A program made the position numbers and the translations under genes. This document shows, in pieces, positions 1 to 8,406 of a DNA stretch of 64,000 nt. The DNA lies in NCBI GenBank assembly GCA_963695085.1, contig CAVOFV010000008.1, positions 62,001-126,000 on the forward strand, written 5' to 3'. Under the pieces are notes generated by a model, which saw only the letters and a list, made by a program, of their open reading frames with translations, searched no databases and was not told the DNA's origin. How positions within the stretch are numbered: position 1 is the stretch's first letter; every line of letters begins with the position of its first letter. Source of the stretch: SG8-30 sp963695085. Its GTDB lineage: Bacteria; Pseudomonadota; Gammaproteobacteria; Steroidobacterales; Steroidobacteraceae.

Positions 1-848
1 GCGCCCTGGGCGAACCGATGGCCCATAACCTCGCCCGCGCCGGCCTGCTGCGCGGCGTATGGAACCGCACGGCCGCGCGCGCCAGCGCCTTCGCCGCCAC
101 GACCGGCGTCACGGCCTTCGCGGACCCTGCCGGGCTGGCTGCCGCCTGCGACCTGGTCTTCATCTGCGTCTCCGCCGACGAGGACGTGCTGTCCGTCGTC
201 GGGCAGCTCGCCGGGCACCTGCGCCCCGGCGCGATCGTCATCGACTGCTCCACCGTCAGCGCGGCCACCGCGCGGCGCGCAGCGCAAACGCTGGCCGCGG
301 ACGGCGCCGGGTTCCTCGACTGTCCGGTCAGCGGCGGCGTGGAAGGCGCGCGCAACGCCACGCTCGCGATCATGTGCGGCGGCGACGCCGCCACCTTCGA
401 GCGGGCGCGTCCCACGCTGGAGAAGCTGGGCAAGACCGTCGTGCTGATCGGCCCGAGCGGTTTCGGGCAGTCCACCAAGGCGACCAACCAGATCCTGTGC
501 GCCGGCGCCATCCAGGCGGTCGGCGAGGCCATGGCCTTCGCGCGGGCCGAGGGGCTGCCGCTCGACAAGGTCATCGCGACCCTCGGCCAGGGCGCCGGTT
601 CGAGCTGGTATTTCGTGCACCGGGCGCCATTCATGGCGCGCGGTGAGTTCCCGGCCGGATTCCGCGTGCGCCTGCACGACAAGGACCTGAAGATCTGCCG
701 CGCGATGGCGGGCCGGCACGGCGTCACGCTGCCGCTGGTCGAGGACACGCTGGCCGCCTACGAGCAGTTGATCGCGCAGGGCCACGGCGAGGAGGACATC
801 TCGGCAATCTTCCGCCTGAAGGGCGCGCTGTTCGAGCCGGGCGACTAG
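1..848 (+). CDS. NAD-binding 3-hydroxyisobutyrate dehydrogenase family protein (5' end missing)
   Basis: An oxidoreductase of the beta-hydroxyacid dehydrogenase family (3-hydroxyisobutyrate dehydrogenase, tartronate semialdehyde reductase and relatives). The reading frame is open from base 3 and the first visible residues, GALGEPMAHNLARAG, fit the family's N-terminal GLGxMGxPMAxNL nucleotide-binding loop, so the true start lies before the window and the ATG at 18 is internal. The substrate-loop motif CPVSGGVEGA and the catalytic-lysine region STKATNQ are both present. The C-terminal all-helical dimerisation domain looks complete. The fimS-like gene begins one base after the stop, so the two may be co-transcribed. 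Family is clear; the actual substrate cannot be told. Confidence 0.85.
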   Translation, partial: ALGEPMAHNLARAGLLRGVWNRTAARASAFAATTGVTAFADPAGLAAACDLVFICVSADEDVLSVVGQLAGHLRPGAIVIDCSTVSAATARRAAQTLAADGAGFLDCPVSGGVEGARNATLAIMCGGDAATFERARPTLEKLGKTVVLIGPSGFGQSTKATNQILCAGAIQAVGEAMAFARAEGLPLDKVIATLGQGAGSSWYFVHRAPFMARGEFPAGFRVRLHDKDLKICRAMAGRHGVTLPLVEDTLAAYEQLIAQGHGEEDISAIFRLKGALFEPGD

Positions 849-849
849 C

Positions 850-1938
850 ATGGCCAAATCGCCGGCAACCGCTGCACAGCGCACCAGCGTGGTGCGGCCG
901 CGCTTTTACCTGCCGGATTTCTGCGCCCCGGGCCACGTGCTCGCGGTGGTGCTGATCGCCGAGCTGGTGGCGCTGCTCATCACACTGGCACGCCTGGGCG
1001 GCGCCGGGGAGTTCTGGCCCGACCTGGCGCGCAGCTCGCTGTTCCTGCTGTGGATCGGTCTCGGCTCGGCCGCGGTGCTGTGCGCCGCGCGTCCCCGCCT
1101 GCAACAGGCCGACGTGCGGCTCGGCACCGCCATCGCGCTGGCGCTGATGCTGGGGGTCACCGCCCTGGTCACGGAGGCGAGCTGGTGGCTGGCCGAATCC
1201 TCGGGGCAGCTGCTCGGCCTGGACGCGCGCGGCCCCGGCGGCGATCACCTGGCCTTTCTGCTGCGCAACCTGTTCGTCTGCGCCATCGCCGGCGGCCTGG
1301 CCCTGCGCTACTTCTACGTGTCGCAGCAGTGGAAGCGCAATGTCGAGGCGGAAGCGGCCGCGCGCGTGCGCGCCTTGCAGGCGCGGATCCGGCCGCACTT
1401 CCTGTTCAACACCATGAACGCCATCGCCTCGCTGACACGCTCCGACCCGGCGCAGGCCGAGGAAGCCGTGGCGGATCTCGCCGACCTGTTCAGGGTCTCC
1501 ATGCGCGAGGGACACGATCGCATCCCGCTCGCCGAGGAGATCGAGATCGCGCGCACCTACGGCCGCATCGAGCGCCTGCGCCTGGGTGACCGCCTGCAGG
1601 TGGACTGGCAACTCGGCGACCTGCCGCAGGATGCGATCGTGCCGACGCTGTTGCTGCAGCCACTGCTGGAGAATGCCGTGTACCACGGCGTCGAGCCGCT
1701 CGCCGGCGGCGGCACCATCACCGTGCGTGGCCGGCGCCATGGCCGCTTCATCGAGCTGTCGGTGGAGAACCCGATCGATCCGGCCCGGCCGCGGCGCGCC
1801 GGCGGCAACCGCATCGGCCTCGACAATGTGCGCCAGCGGCTCGACCTGATGTTCCCGGGCGAGGCCGGCCTGGTCGTCGAGGAGTCGCCGCACCGCTTCG
1901 TCGCGACCCTGCGCTTTCCGCTGGAGATCGCGCCGTGA
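850..1938 (+). CDS. algZ: LytS/AlgZ-type sensor histidine kinase (FimS-like)
   Basis: Membrane sensor kinase of the LytS/YehU/AlgZ class, 362 residues. Several hydrophobic segments occupy roughly residues 20-155. They are followed by the family signature RIRPHFLFNTMN, with the presumed phospho-accepting histidine at about residue 183, and by an HATPase domain (LLLQPLLENAVYHG, then RIGLDNVRQRL). The algR-like response regulator overlaps the stop codon, and hemC-hemD follow after one opposite-strand gene; fimS(algZ)-algR-hemC-hemD is the Pseudomonas order. In Pseudomonas aeruginosa this pair controls alginate, type IV pilus minor pilins and twitching. That function here is an inference from family and synteny. 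Confidence 0.88.
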   Translation: MAKSPATAAQRTSVVRPRFYLPDFCAPGHVLAVVLIAELVALLITLARLGGAGEFWPDLARSSLFLLWIGLGSAAVLCAARPRLQQADVRLGTAIALALMLGVTALVTEASWWLAESSGQLLGLDARGPGGDHLAFLLRNLFVCAIAGGLALRYFYVSQQWKRNVEAEAAARVRALQARIRPHFLFNTMNAIASLTRSDPAQAEEAVADLADLFRVSMREGHDRIPLAEEIEIARTYGRIERLRLGDRLQVDWQLGDLPQDAIVPTLLLQPLLENAVYHGVEPLAGGGTITVRGRRHGRFIELSVENPIDPARPRRAGGNRIGLDNVRQRLDLMFPGEAGLVVEESPHRFVATLRFPLEIAP

Positions 1939-2660
1939 CCATGCGCGTACTGGTCGTGGACGACGAGCCGCCGGCGCGTACCCGGCTGCGGCGGCTGCTC
2001 GAGGAATTGCCGGGCACCGAATGCGCCGGCGAGGCGGGCACCGGCGAGGCAGCGCTCGAACTGGCGCGCGAGTCGAATCCCGACGTGGTGCTGCTCGACA
2101 TCCGCATGCCCGGCATGGGCGGCCTGGAGGCGGCGCGCCACCTCGCCGCACTGCCCGACCCGCCCGCCGTCATCTTCACGACCGCCTACGAGCAGCACGC
2201 GCTCGAGGCCTTCAACGTGGAGGCGTCCGGCTACCTGCTCAAGCCGATCCGGCGCGAGCGCCTGGCCACAGCGCTCGAGCGGGCGCAGCGCCCGAGCCGC
2301 GCGCAGCTGGCGCGGATCGCCGAGGCGACCGAGGTCCGCACGCACGTCACCGCCCGCGTGCGCGACCAGCTCAAGCTGATCCCGGTTGCCGACGTGCTGT
2401 ATTTCTTCGCCGAACAGAAGTACACCACGGTGCGGCACCTGGGCGGCGAGGACCTCATCGAGGATTCGCTGCGCACGCTGGAGGAGGAGTTCGCGCGGCT
2501 GTTCGTGCGCGTGCATCGCAGCGCGCTGGCGGCGGTGGCCCATATCGAGGCGCTGGAGCGCGCGGCGGACGGTTCCAGCGTCGTGCACCTGCGCCACGGC
2601 GGCGGCGAACTGCGGGTCAGCCGCCGGCTCGCCGCCGAAGTCGCGCGCCGGCTGCGCTGA
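1935..2660 (+). CDS. algR: LytTR-family response regulator AlgR
   Basis: Response regulator with an N-terminal receiver domain and a C-terminal LytTR DNA-binding domain. The receiver has the acidic pair VVDDEPP, a phospho-acceptor aspartate in LLDIRMPGMGG (residue 53 from the ATG), a threonine in FTTAYEQHA and the lysine in YLLKPI. The LytTR part includes the region VLYFFAEQKYTTV and VHRSALAAV. Two starts are possible: GTG at 1935, whose GTGA overlaps the kinase stop, or ATG at 1941, which gives the usual MRVLVVDDE start. I think the ATG is more likely. Partner of the upstream kinase. Confidence 0.9.
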   Translation: MTMRVLVVDDEPPARTRLRRLLEELPGTECAGEAGTGEAALELARESNPDVVLLDIRMPGMGGLEAARHLAALPDPPAVIFTTAYEQHALEAFNVEASGYLLKPIRRERLATALERAQRPSRAQLARIAEATEVRTHVTARVRDQLKLIPVADVLYFFAEQKYTTVRHLGGEDLIEDSLRTLEEEFARLFVRVHRSALAAVAHIEALERAADGSSVVHLRHGGGELRVSRRLAAEVARRLR

Positions 2661-2666
2661 GCGCCG

Positions 2667-3791
2667 CTAGCCGGCCGCGCCCTTGTAGCCGCGGAAGCTG
2701 CGCAGCGTAAAGGCGCCGAGCCCCGCCAGGAACAGCACGATCACGGCCAGCTCGCCGATCCACGGCAGGCGTCGCAGGAACGCAATCGCGATCAGCGCCA
2801 GCAGCAGGAACAGGATGCGCCAGCCGCTCGATTCGGCGCTCGCCGGCCTGGCGAGACCCAATGCCGAGTCGCCGACGAACAGCGCGCCCGTCAGGAAGCC
2901 GAGCATCAGCAGCAGTCCGTAGCCGAGCAGCACCGCGAAGGCGAGCGGGATGCCGATGATCGTCAGGCACAGGAATACGGCGAGTATCGGCACCAGCACC
3001 AGCACCGCAAGACCGAGACCGAGACTGGCCGGCGCGCTGTTGCGCACCGTGGCCGCCGCCTCCTTCGTGAATCGCGGCAAGACCAGCACCAGCAGCGCAC
3101 CGAGCACCAGCACGCCGGTGAACCACAGCACCCGCAACACGCGGCTCACGGCCCGCGCGACCGCCCCGTCGTCGTCGATGCCCTGCCAGGCATGCCGGCC
3201 GCGCTGTACGCCGCCGTCGATGACTGCGCCCTCGACGATCTGCGGCAGGTTCGGCCCGCGGTACAGCAGGCGGCCGGCAATGCGCGCCTGCGGACCGACG
3301 TAGATGTCCTCGGCGGCCACCTCGGCGTCGCCGCCGATCTCGCCGTCGAGGCGCACTGCGCCGCCGAAAGCGCGCAGCTTGCCGTCGACGAGGCCGCTGA
3401 CGTTGATGCTGCCGCCGGCCAGCGTGGCATTGCCATGAATGGTGGCGTCGCGCTCGATGGAGACGGTGCCGCCCGCCGCGCGCACATCGCCGCGCACGTT
3501 GGCGTCGATACCGACGTCGCCGCCGGCCGCCAGCACGTTCTCTTCGATGTCGCCGCGGATCTCCACGACCCCGCCGGTCACGACCGCGTTGCCGCCGATG
3601 CGGCCGTCGAGGCGGGCCCGGCCACCCGCCACGAAGGCATTGCCAGCCACGAGTTCGGTCAATGCAACGTCATCGCCGGCAAGGAAACGGCCGTCGCCGA
3701 AGCTGGCTTCGGCCTTGTCACTGGCCTGGCTGGCCAGCGGCGCGATCGTGAGCAGTACGGCAGCGGACAAAGCGAGCAGGCGGGTAGTCAT
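2667..3791 (-). CDS. Bactofilin-like beta-repeat protein with C-terminal membrane domain
   Basis: An exported membrane protein of about 374 residues, not recognised beyond family features. It has a signal peptide (MTTRLLALSAAVLL). About 170 residues of repeating short beta-strand units follow, rich in G, A, V and D (for example GGNAVVTGGVVEIRGD and GGDVGIDANVRGD), resembling the right-handed beta-helix of bactofilins (polymer-forming proteins). At least four hydrophobic helices come last. The start at 3791 is preferred over 3833 because AAGGA lies just before it and the signal peptide begins there. It sits on the opposite strand between algR and hemC, which are adjacent in Pseudomonas, so it is a local insertion into a conserved block. 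Function unknown; a surface or envelope scaffold is a guess. Confidence 0.7.
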   Translation of the reverse strand: MTTRLLALSAAVLLTIAPLASQASDKAEASFGDGRFLAGDDVALTELVAGNAFVAGGRARLDGRIGGNAVVTGGVVEIRGDIEENVLAAGGDVGIDANVRGDVRAAGGTVSIERDATIHGNATLAGGSINVSGLVDGKLRAFGGAVRLDGEIGGDAEVAAEDIYVGPQARIAGRLLYRGPNLPQIVEGAVIDGGVQRGRHAWQGIDDDGAVARAVSRVLRVLWFTGVLVLGALLVLVLPRFTKEAAATVRNSAPASLGLGLAVLVLVPILAVFLCLTIIGIPLAFAVLLGYGLLLMLGFLTGALFVGDSALGLARPASAESSGWRILFLLLALIAIAFLRRLPWIGELAVIVLFLAGLGAFTLRSFRGYKGAAG

Positions 3792-3878
3792 GATGGCGTC
3801 CTTCGTCTTGCAGCGGCCGCGGTGGCCATGCACCGCCCTATCCTAGGCCGGGGCGGCGGCCAATGCACCCCTCGGTCA

Positions 3879-3887
3879 TGGCAGAAT
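3879..3887 (+). promoter_or_regulatory. Extended -10 promoter element of hemC, possibly leaderless
   Basis: TG at 3879-3880, one base, then CAGAAT at 3882-3887, six bases before the hemC ATG at 3894. This has the form of an extended -10 element and would start transcription at or next to the start codon. No good -35 is seen. Confidence 0.4.
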
Positions 3888-3893
3888 GGCGCG

Positions 3894-4829
3894 ATGCAAG
3901 ATGCACTACGGATCGCCACCCGTCGCAGCCGGCTCGCGCTGTGGCAGGCGGAACACGTCGCCAGCCTGCTGCGCGACGCGCACCCCGGCCTGGCCATCGA
4001 ACTGGTGCCCATGGTCACCGAGGGAGACCGCATCCTCGACCGCGCGCTGGCGGAGGTGGGCGGCAAGGGCCTGTTCATCAAGGAACTGGAAGTGGCCATG
4101 CTCGACGGGCGCGCCGAACTCGCCGTGCATTCCATGAAGGACGTGCCTGCTGAACTGCCCGTGGGCATGGTGCTGGCCTGCGTGCTGGAGCGCGCGGACC
4201 CGCACGATGCTTTTGTCGCCAGCCGCTACCGGAACCTCGACGAGCTGCCGCAGGGCGCGCGCATCGGCACGTCCAGCCTGCGCCGCCAGTGCCAGCTCAT
4301 GCACGCGCGCCCCGATTTCAGGATCCTGCCATTGCGCGGCAACGTCGAGACGCGCCTGCGCAAGCTCGACGAGGGCGCCTACGACGCGATCATCCTCGCC
4401 GCCGCCGGGTTGAAGCGCCTCGGGCTGGAGGCGCGCATCGCCTCGCTGGTGCCGACCGGCATCTCGCTGCCCGCGGTCGGCCAGGGGATCATCGGCATCG
4501 AGTGCCGCGCGGATGACGCCGCCACGCGGGACCGCGTGGCAGCGCTCGAGCACGGCCCGACGCGCGTCTGCCTCGAGGCCGAGCGCGCCTTCGCCGCGCG
4601 CCTGCAGGGCAGTTGCCAGTCGCCGATCGCGGGGTTCGCGCAGCTGTCCGGCAACCGCCTCCACCTGCGCGGCCTGGTCGGCGCGCCCGACGGCGGCCAG
4701 GTGTTCGCCGACGCCATCACGGGCGAACCCGCTGCCGCGGCCACGCTCGGCGACGCGCTCGCCGGCCGCTTGCTGGCGGCCGGCGCTGGTCCCCTGCTCG
4801 AGACGCTGCGCGCCGCGGCCGGACACTGA
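3894..4829 (+). CDS. hemC: Porphobilinogen deaminase (hydroxymethylbilane synthase)
   Basis: Condenses four porphobilinogens into hydroxymethylbilane in the cytoplasm, a step of heme, siroheme and cobalamin precursor synthesis. 311 residues, close to the Escherichia coli length. It starts LRIATRRSRLALWQAEHV, contains GGKGLFIKELE and HSMKDVP, and carries the dipyrromethane-binding cysteine in QGSCQSP (residue 241). The open frame extends far upstream through the opposite-strand gene, but homology fixes the start at 3894. It has no Shine-Dalgarno and a -10-like box only six bases upstream. hemD follows after two bases. The hemX and hemY genes that often follow hemD are absent. Confidence 0.95.
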   Translation: MQDALRIATRRSRLALWQAEHVASLLRDAHPGLAIELVPMVTEGDRILDRALAEVGGKGLFIKELEVAMLDGRAELAVHSMKDVPAELPVGMVLACVLERADPHDAFVASRYRNLDELPQGARIGTSSLRRQCQLMHARPDFRILPLRGNVETRLRKLDEGAYDAIILAAAGLKRLGLEARIASLVPTGISLPAVGQGIIGIECRADDAATRDRVAALEHGPTRVCLEAERAFAARLQGSCQSPIAGFAQLSGNRLHLRGLVGAPDGGQVFADAITGEPAAAATLGDALAGRLLAAGAGPLLETLRAAAGH

Positions 4830-4831
4830 GC

Positions 4832-5620
4832 ATGAACAGGCTGGCAGGCGTCGGTGTGCTGGTCACGCGGCCGGAACACCAGGCGCACGGCCTGTGCCGT
4901 CTGATCGAGGCGCGCGGCGGCTCGACGGTCCGCTTCCCGGCCCTCGAGATCCACGCCGTGCACGAACTGCCCGCAGTGCGCGCTGCGGTGGGGCCCGTCG
5001 ACCGCTTCCACCTCGTGGTCTTTGTCAGCGCCAACGCCGTGCGTTTCGGCGCCGACCTGCTGGCGCAGCGCCGCGACCTCAAGATCGCCGCCATCGGCAG
5101 TGCCACCGCGGCCGCGCTCAATGCCGCCGGCCACCGCGTTTCGGTCGTGCCCAGGCAGGGCTCGGACAGCGAGGCGCTGCTGTCCTGCGCCGAGTTGCAG
5201 CACATGTCGGGACAGCGGGTGCTGATCGTGCGCGGCCGCGGCGGCCGTGAGCTGCTCGGCGACACGTTCGGCGAGCGCGGCGCCAGCGTGACCTATGCGG
5301 AGGTGTATGACCGGCTGCCGGCCCATCCGTCGCCGCAGTTGCTGGAACGCACGGAACTGCTGTGGCGCCAGGGCGCGATCCACGTCTACACCGCGACCAG
5401 CGGCGACCTGCTCGATGCGCTGCTCGGGATCGTCACGCCGCGCTGCCGGGAACTGATGGACTCGACGGCGCTGGTCACGGGTGCGCGCCGCGTCGCGGAG
5501 CATGCCGCGGCGCTCGGCCTCGGCTCGCCGGTCATTGTCGCCGAGGGTCCGGACGACACCTCGCTGGTCGCGGCGCTGGTCGGCTGGCAAGCCGCGCGCC
5601 GGCTGGCGCCGCCGTCCTGA
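4832..5620 (+). CDS. hemD: Uroporphyrinogen-III synthase
   Basis: Closes and inverts ring D of hydroxymethylbilane to give uroporphyrinogen III. 262 residues, usual for this poorly conserved family. Recognisable parts are the N-terminal GVLVTRPEHQAHGL, the FVSANAVRFG segment that normally follows the first domain, IAAIGSATAAAL, and VYTATSGDLLDALL in the second domain. It starts two bases after the hemC stop, so the pair is almost certainly one transcript. The assignment rests on these motifs plus position directly after hemC. Confidence 0.93.
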   Translation: MNRLAGVGVLVTRPEHQAHGLCRLIEARGGSTVRFPALEIHAVHELPAVRAAVGPVDRFHLVVFVSANAVRFGADLLAQRRDLKIAAIGSATAAALNAAGHRVSVVPRQGSDSEALLSCAELQHMSGQRVLIVRGRGGRELLGDTFGERGASVTYAEVYDRLPAHPSPQLLERTELLWRQGAIHVYTATSGDLLDALLGIVTPRCRELMDSTALVTGARRVAEHAAALGLGSPVIVAEGPDDTSLVAALVGWQAARRLAPPS

Positions 5621-5628
5621 GGCCGGCC

Positions 5629-6504
5629 ATGGACGGTGGACGGTCATTCGTCATCATCGGCTGCGGCTACGTCGGCGCGCGACTCGCCGCAGGCCTCGAC
5701 GGCAAGGTGCGCGCCTACACGGGCTCGCCTGGCAGCGCGGCCCGCTTGCGCCAGGCGGGCATCGAGGCCGCAGCCTGGGATCTCGACGTCGATCCGGCTG
5801 CACCGGTCGAGGTGACCGGTGCCATCGTGTTCTACCTCGCGCCGCCGCCGCCGGTCGGGCGCGATCCGCGCGTGCGGCGCGCGCTCGCCGCATTCGACGG
5901 CTGCCCCGACCGCCTCGTGTACATGAGCACGACCGGCGTGTACGGCGATGCCGGCGGCGCGACCGTCACCGAGGACACGCCGATCAACCCGACCACCGCC
6001 CGCGCCCGGGCGCGGGCCGATGCCGAAGCCGCCGTGCGCGGGCACTGCGAAAGCCACGGCATCTCCTGGGTCGTGCTGCGGGTGCCGGGCATCTACGGCC
6101 GTGGCCGCCTGCCGCTGGAACGGCTGCGGCGCGGCGATCCGGTCATCGCCGAGGCCGAGGCCGGGCCCGGCAACCGCATCCACGTGGACGACCTGGTCAG
6201 CATCTGCGTGGCGGCCGCCGCCGCGCCGGCCGCGCACAATCGCATCTACAACGTCGGTGACGGCGAGCACGCGAGCTCGACCGCGTACTTCAAGACCGTC
6301 GCCAGGCTCGCCGGGCTGGCGCCGCCGCCGGAACTGCCGCTCGGGCAGGCGCGCCGGCAGCTGCCGGCGGCCACCTGGTCGTTCCTCGCCGAGTCCCGCC
6401 GTGTGTCCACGCAGCGCCTGCAGCAGGAGCTCGCCGTGACGTTGCGCTACCGGGACCTGCAGGACGGCGTGCGCGCCAGCCTTCAGGAGGGGCCAGGCTC
6501 CTGA
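5629..6504 (+). CDS. NAD(P)-dependent sugar epimerase/reductase (SDR, YeeZ-like)
   Basis: Extended short-chain dehydrogenase of 291 residues. It begins with a Rossmann loop (FVIIGCGYVGARLA, variant GxGxxG). It has the strand-4 motif YMSTTGVYGD, a short form of the epimerase active site, and the C-terminal region NRIHVDDLV followed by IYNVGDGE. The usual YxxxK catalytic pair is not obvious: the segment after VYGD reads ARARADAEAAV, as in YeeZ-type proteins that lack it. It begins eight bases after hemD and probably belongs to that operon. Substrate unknown. Confidence 0.75.
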   Translation: MDGGRSFVIIGCGYVGARLAAGLDGKVRAYTGSPGSAARLRQAGIEAAAWDLDVDPAAPVEVTGAIVFYLAPPPPVGRDPRVRRALAAFDGCPDRLVYMSTTGVYGDAGGATVTEDTPINPTTARARARADAEAAVRGHCESHGISWVVLRVPGIYGRGRLPLERLRRGDPVIAEAEAGPGNRIHVDDLVSICVAAAAAPAAHNRIYNVGDGEHASSTAYFKTVARLAGLAPPPELPLGQARRQLPAATWSFLAESRRVSTQRLQQELAVTLRYRDLQDGVRASLQEGPGS

Positions 6505-6580
6505 GGGGAGTCAGACCCCTGGCGAGGAACTGCGGTAACGGTGGCAGCCATGCTGTCGTGGTCGCCAAGCTGCAGGGGTC
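6502..6580. terminator. Long inverted repeat between convergent genes (REP-like element C)
   Basis: The convergent ends of the epimerase gene and ubiD share an inverted repeat. GACCCCTG at 6514-6521 with GGCGA just after it pairs with TCGCC at 6562-6566 and CAGGGGTC at 6573-6580. The left arm contains GGAGTCAGACCCC, which recurs in the hairpin after cca (61554-61585). It probably terminates transcription from both sides. Confidence 0.5.
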
Positions 6581-8042
6581 AAAGCCCCAGTGCAGGCCAC
6601 AACTCGTCCACGCGCCGCCGGACCTCCGCGCTCATCGCGATCGGCGTGCCCCACTGGCGGCTGGTCTCGGCGGGCCACTTGTTGGTCGCGTCGAAACCGA
6701 TCTTGCCGCCGAGTCCGGCGACCGGCGAGGCGAAATCCAGGTAGTCGATCGGGGTGTTTTCCACGATCAGCGTGTCGCGCGCAGGGTCCATGCGCGTCGC
6801 CATCGCCCACACCACGTCCTGCCAGTCGCGCGCATCGATGTCGTCATCCGTGACGATGACGAACTTCGTGTACATGAACTGCGTCAGGAACGACCAGACG
6901 CCCATCATCACCCGCTTGGCGTGCCCCGGGTAACGCTTGCGGATCGTGACGACCGCCAGCCGGTACGAACAACCTTCCGGCGGCAGGTAGAAGTCGACGA
7001 TCTCCGGAAACTGTTTCTGCAGCAGTGGCACGAACAGCTCGTTGAGCGCGACGCCAAGCATGGCCGGCTCGTCCGGCGGGCGGCCCGTGTAGGTGCTGTG
7101 GTAGATCGGCTCGCGGCGCTGGCTGACAGCGTCGATCGTGAACACCGGGAACGTCTCGACGTCGTTGTAGTAGCCGGTATGGTCGCCGAACGGCCCCTCG
7201 GGCGCGGTGTCGCCCGGGGCGATGTGACCGGTGAGGACGATCTCCGCGCTGGCCGGTACCTGCAGTTCCGAGCCTGCGCAGCGCACCACTTCGGTGCGGC
7301 TGCCGCGCAGCAGGCCGGCGAAAGCATACTCGGACAGCGTGTCGGGCACCGGCGTCACCGCGGCGAGCATGGTCGCGGGATCGGCGCCGAGCGCGACCGC
7401 GACGGGGAACGGCTGGCCGGGGTGCGCGGCCTGCCACGCGCCGAAATCGAGCGCGCCGCCGCGTTGCGGCAGCCAGCGCATGATGGTGCGGTTGCGGCCG
7501 ATCACCTGCTGGCGGTAGATGCCGAGGTTCTGGCGCGGCCGCTGCGGCCCGCGCGTGATGACCAGTCCCCAGGTGATCAGCGGCCCGGCATCGCCGGGCC
7601 AGCAGGTCTGCACGGGCAGCCGGCCAAGGTCCACCTCGGCGCCCTCGAACACCTGCTCGTGGCACGGCGCGTCGCGCACTTCCTTCGGCGCCATGTCCAG
7701 CGCCTTGCGCAGCAGCGGCAGCTTGTCCCAGGCGTCCTTCAGCCCTTGCGGCGGTTCCGGCTCACGCAGCGCCGCGAGCAGGACGCCGACCTGCCTGAGG
7801 TCCTGCGGCGTGTCCTGGCCGAGCGCCAGTGCGATCCGCGCGGTGGTGCCGAACAGGTTGGCGAGCACGGGAATGTCGTGTCCCGCAGGGCGCTCGAACA
7901 GCAGCGCAGGCCCGCCGGCCCGCAGTGTGCGGTCGCAGATCTCGGTCATCTCCAGGCGGGGACTGACCTCGGCGGCGATGCGCTTCAGCAAGCCGCGCTG
8001 CTCGAGCAGGGCGATGAAGTCGCGCAGGTCCTTGTACTGCAT
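6579..8042 (-). CDS. ubiD: UbiD-family decarboxylase (4-hydroxy-3-polyprenylbenzoate decarboxylase)
   Basis: Prenylated-FMN-dependent decarboxylase of ubiquinone synthesis, 487 residues against 497 in Escherichia coli. The start is MQYKDLRDFIALLEQRG, typical of UbiD; an in-frame ATG at 8105 would add an unrelated tail. Signatures include PALLFERPAGHDIPV, PEGPFGDHTGYY (the glutamate-rich active-site region), YHSTYTGRPPDEPAM, and KRVMMGVWSFLTQF near the end. No ubiX is in the window. The gene is convergent with the epimerase and followed by an inverted repeat. Confidence 0.93.
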   Translation of the reverse strand: MQYKDLRDFIALLEQRGLLKRIAAEVSPRLEMTEICDRTLRAGGPALLFERPAGHDIPVLANLFGTTARIALALGQDTPQDLRQVGVLLAALREPEPPQGLKDAWDKLPLLRKALDMAPKEVRDAPCHEQVFEGAEVDLGRLPVQTCWPGDAGPLITWGLVITRGPQRPRQNLGIYRQQVIGRNRTIMRWLPQRGGALDFGAWQAAHPGQPFPVAVALGADPATMLAAVTPVPDTLSEYAFAGLLRGSRTEVVRCAGSELQVPASAEIVLTGHIAPGDTAPEGPFGDHTGYYNDVETFPVFTIDAVSQRREPIYHSTYTGRPPDEPAMLGVALNELFVPLLQKQFPEIVDFYLPPEGCSYRLAVVTIRKRYPGHAKRVMMGVWSFLTQFMYTKFVIVTDDDIDARDWQDVVWAMATRMDPARDTLIVENTPIDYLDFASPVAGLGGKIGFDATNKWPAETSRQWGTPIAMSAEVRRRVDELWPALGL

Positions 8043-8164
8043 GCTGGGTGTCCGCGGCGGCTCCTGCCGACACGGCAGTCTGTCGCTCCCGGTGATTCCG
8101 CTCAAGTCGTGGACGCCACCGTGCCCAAGACGCTGGCCGGTAGCGATCGGACCGGAGCGGGCGG

Positions 8165-8217
8165 CCCCGGGGTCGGCGAGCGAATAAGGATCGACTGAGC
8201 GAGCGATCCCCGGGGAC
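8165..8217. repeat. Stem-loop repeat A, copy 1
   Basis: Imperfect stem built of CCCCGGGG-type arms around the conserved loop sequence gcgagcgaataaggatcg plus actgagcgag (core about 8172-8206). The same loop occurs at 35457-35508 and three times at 39552-39728, each time with different arms that still pair. It lies 34 bases before a type B element. Confidence 0.75.
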
Positions 8218-8250
8218 GACCGCGACGGTCATAGCCAGAGCGGCTGCGGG

Positions 8251-8332
8251 CGCGCGGGATCCGGTCGGGTCCCCACGCTCGCTCCGACGGAGGATAGCCG
8301 CTCGCTGAGGGGACCTCGACGACCTCGCGCGC
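8251..8332. repeat. Dispersed 82-bp repeat B, copy 1
   Basis: Begins cgcgcgggatccggtcgg and ends cacctcgcgcgc-like (here gacctcgcgcgc), so it has short GC-alternating terminal inverted repeats. Inside, GGTCCCC pairs with GGGGACC, and CTCCG-A-CGGAG forms a small central hairpin. An 82-bp copy with only a few substitutions is at 35331-35412, and a diverged inverted copy is at 61802-61887. Confidence 0.8.
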
Positions 8333-8356
8333 TTGGCCGGAAGGCGCGGTGCCAAA

Positions 8357-8384
8357 GAAAAAGGCCCGCCGAAGCGGGCCTTTC
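8357..8384 (-). terminator. Rho-independent terminator of the RRM gene
   Basis: Ten-base stem AAAGGCCCGC (8360-8369), loop CGAA, GCGGGCCTTT (8374-8383), followed on the minus strand by a T-rich tract. It sits 23 bases after the stop codon of the RRM protein gene. Confidence 0.85.
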
Positions 8385-8406
8385 TCATTGGCTTGAAGCC
8401 TGGTGA

